NCBI GenBank assembly: GCA_002483765.1
Contig: DLIO01000109.1
Coordinates: forward strand, 1 to 64,000
Length of the DNA stretch: 64,000 bases
Reading direction: 5' to 3'
DNA from: Lentisphaeria bacterium UBA7640
GTDB lineage: Bacteria; Verrucomicrobiota; Lentisphaeria; Victivallales; Victivallaceae
The notes beneath the pieces are model-generated. The model saw only the letters and a list, made by a program, of their open reading frames with translations, was not told the origin of the DNA and ran no database searches. Position 1 is the first letter of the stretch. Each line of letters begins with the position of its first letter. Positions 62,726 through 64,000 of the stretch are shown piece by piece. Position numbers and translations under genes: made by a program.

Positions 62726-62726
62726 T
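62699..62726 (+). promoter_or_regulatory. Consensus sigma-70 promoter of the LacI-type gene
   Basis: TTGACA (62699-62704), 16-base spacer, TATAAT (62721-62726): all twelve consensus bases. The predicted start site is near 62733, at the first operator. Confidence 0.75.
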
Positions 62727-62732
62727 AGTCAT

Positions 62733-62746
62733 GTAAACGTTTTATT
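62733..62746. promoter_or_regulatory. LacI-family operator 1
   Basis: GTAAACGTTTTATT containing the palindrome AAACGTTT with the central CG typical of LacI-family sites. It covers the predicted transcription start. Confidence 0.7.
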
Positions 62747-62791
62747 GAGGCTTAAAGTGAGGCTTAATAGATATTTAACTTGCAATTTTAG

Positions 62792-62805
62792 GTAAACGTT
62801 TTATT
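62792..62805. promoter_or_regulatory. LacI-family operator 2
   Basis: The same 14 bases GTAAACGTTTTATT as operator 1, in the same orientation, 59 bases downstream. Confidence 0.7.
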
Positions 62806-62831
62806 TAAGTTTTAACAGGATATGCCGAATC

Positions 62832-63932
62832 ATGAATACAGTAAAGAAGAAAAGAGCGTCAATAACTAATGTCGCTGATTACGCAAACGTCAGTATCGCG
62901 ACAGTATCCCGCGTCTTGAACAAAGCTCCAAACATCCTTCCGGCAACAGAAAAAAAGGTAATGCTGGCATTGAAAATGCTGGATTACACACCTAATGCAC
63001 AGGCACAGAGCCTTCGCGGAAGTTGCCAGGATATTTTCGGATTTCTGTTGTCACCAGACATTATTAAAGTAGACGACTTTTCGCTGATGTTAACGGTTCA
63101 ACATCTACTAGCGGAAGTAATTTTCGAAAAAGGCTATCACCTTATCCCTGAAAAACTGGAGATAAACAGCGAGACTGGTGAACTGATTGTGCCACGAATA
63201 CTGAAACAGCAACGCTGTTGCGGTTGTTTTCTCTTAGGTTATATGCCACCAAAAAACCTAAAGTCTTTGGCTTTAGAAGGCATTCCGGTAGGATTACTGG
63301 GAGAAGTCGACGTGATGCCTGATAATTTTTTCTCGATAGATTTCGATTTTGAAAGCGGTATGAGTCAAGCGGTACAATATCTTTCGGCGCTTGGACATCG
63401 TAGAATCGGATTTATCAACGGTAGTTTGAATTATCCAGGCAATAGAAAAAAACTCAACGGCCTGAAACAGGGATTGAGTGAGTTCGCGCTGGATTGTGAT
63501 CCAGAACTATTTTTCCAACTTGATGATGAACAAAATTTTGCCGGAGCCAGAAAGGCTACTGCTGTACTGCTTGAACTGAAGTCGCCTCCATCCGCGATCT
63601 GCTATGGAAATGACTGGATGGCGCTGGGCGGAATGCTTGAAGCGGAGTCACGCGGACTGAATATCCCGCGAGATTTGAGCTTGATCGGTTTTGATAATTC
63701 ATTTATGGCTCAGCAATGTAGACCTAGTCTAACTTCCATTTCCACTGATTTCAGGATAATGGCAGACATGGCGGCAAATGCGTTGATAAAAAAAGTCCAC
63801 AATGTAAAAAGTAAAAACGTCGATAACAAAAAAACACTAATCCCCACTAAACTGATAAGGCGGGAATCGTGCAGGGTTCGAAGTTTTATGACAATTCCCC
63901 ACAATACATTGCTAAACAATAATTTAAAATAA
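62832..63932 (+). CDS. LacI family transcriptional regulator
   Basis: 366 residues. Helix-turn-helix and hinge near residues 10-60 (ITNVADYANVSIATVSRVLNK, then LDYTPNAQAQSLRG); the ligand-binding domain resembles periplasmic sugar-binding proteins, with SALGHRRIGFINGS near 195, AICYGNDWMALGGMLEAESRGLNIPRDLSLIGFDNS in part near 255-290, and the C-terminal CRPSLTSISTDF. The hinge motif shows it is a classic LacI/GalR member. Two identical operators in its own leader suggest autoregulation. A further gene starts immediately after its stop (TAAATG). Ligand unknown, probably a sugar. Confidence 0.94.
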   Translation: MNTVKKKRASITNVADYANVSIATVSRVLNKAPNILPATEKKVMLALKMLDYTPNAQAQSLRGSCQDIFGFLLSPDIIKVDDFSLMLTVQHLLAEVIFEKGYHLIPEKLEINSETGELIVPRILKQQRCCGCFLLGYMPPKNLKSLALEGIPVGLLGEVDVMPDNFFSIDFDFESGMSQAVQYLSALGHRRIGFINGSLNYPGNRKKLNGLKQGLSEFALDCDPELFFQLDDEQNFAGARKATAVLLELKSPPSAICYGNDWMALGGMLEAESRGLNIPRDLSLIGFDNSFMAQQCRPSLTSISTDFRIMADMAANALIKKVHNVKSKNVDNKKTLIPTKLIRRESCRVRSFMTIPHNTLLNNNLK

Positions 63933-64000
63933 ATGGAAAATAAGCCTATAAGCAATATATCGGAAATTGATGGTTTTGCAGTCAAAGTGTCAAAATCAGT
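63933..64000 (+). CDS. 5' end of an unidentified gene (partial)
   Basis: ATG directly abutting the LacI-type stop codon opens a frame that stays open for 22 codons to the window edge (begins MENKPISNISEIDGFAVKVS). No ribosome site other than possible coupling to the preceding gene. Too short to assign; likely a target of the regulator if real. Confidence 0.4.
   Translation, partial: MENKPISNISEIDGFAVKVSKS

Larger units (their letters stand above)
62292..62831. other. Intergenic region upstream of the LacI-type regulator
   Basis: 540 bases. The first 350 have no recognised content. The last 180 hold a small candidate peptide ORF (62660-62725), a perfect consensus promoter (62699-62726), two LacI-type operators (62733 and 62792) and a 9-base direct repeat GAGGCTTAA (62747-62755, 62759-62767). 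Confidence 0.6.

Noticed and set aside
62822..62869. A 15-codon frame (ATG 62822) overlapping the start of the LacI-type gene.
   Set aside because: It has closer ribosome-site spacing than the regulator start but is too short and out of frame; nothing supports it as a real peptide beyond spacing.
63710..63985. Minus-strand 91-residue frame at the window end.
   Set aside because: Antisense to the C-terminus of the LacI-type regulator and without start signals.
1..64000. CRISPR array, prophage, integrase or insertion sequence.
   Set aside because: No regularly spaced repeats, phage structural genes or transposase frames were seen; the palindromes are dispersed and not spacer-separated.

Overview
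This 64 kb window is a chromosomal stretch of a Gram-negative, probably anaerobic or fermentative bacterium with moderate GC content. LPS genes (kdsB, rfaE1, rfaG, rfaP, a complete arnBTCAD set), lspA, lipobox and Sec-signal proteins and an RND efflux pair all point to two membranes. Several traits suggest the PVC superphylum, most likely Lentisphaerota: a PocR/AraC regulator divergent from Gfo/Idh and TIM-barrel genes, ROK and LacI sugar regulators, a 1424-residue GH13-debranching fusion, a secreted SagB-type nitroreductase, an RHS relic, and rplM-rpsI-argC linkage. The taxonomic call is inference; the window has no rRNA.

Layout. 0-5.8 kb: PTS IIA protein, sigma-70 factor, nitroreductase, orphan ABC ATPase, rplM-rpsI-argC. 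5.8-12.8 kb (minus): arnB-T-C-A-D, the L-Ara4N lipid A modification pathway. 13-21.3 kb (plus): lipoprotein plus LolA-like pair, methylaspartate ammonia-lyase, ROK kinase, large hybrid histidine kinase. 21.4-34 kb (minus): gcvPB/gcvPA, ROK repressor, a secreted protein, an operon of debranching enzyme, TM protein, rfaE1 and kdsB, and a PocR-AraC regulator. 34.1-36 kb (plus): Gfo/Idh oxidoreductase and sugar isomerase. 36.3-45.7 kb: SagB nitroreductase and metG, pepF (plus), an RHS relic, then a PHP-comEC-glycosyltransferase operon (minus). 45.8-49.7 kb (plus): dksA-like and lspA, tRNA-Leu(CAA) on minus, zinc-ribbon protein, CmpX-like channel. 49.9-56.2 kb (minus): an overlapping operon of an unknown EF-hand-like membrane protein, ceramidase-like protein, SpoU methyltransferase, rfaG and rfaP. 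56.7-64 kb (plus): Cys-rich secreted protein, RND adaptor and pump, small membrane protein, autoregulated LacI regulator and the start of another gene.

The main theme is outer-membrane construction: Kdo activation, heptose kinase, core glucosyltransferase, core kinase and L-Ara4N transfer lie in three separate operons. A second theme is sugar and glycogen use under ROK, LacI and AraC regulators.

The most unusual non-coding signal is a family of nine intergenic palindromes built on GCGCGCGCAT-W-ATGCGCGCGC, usually with AATT-type flanks. Each one lies just past the 3' end of a gene. They coexist with two ordinary U-tract terminators. They are candidate U-less terminators or a REP/MITE-like element, and I consider them the best lead here.
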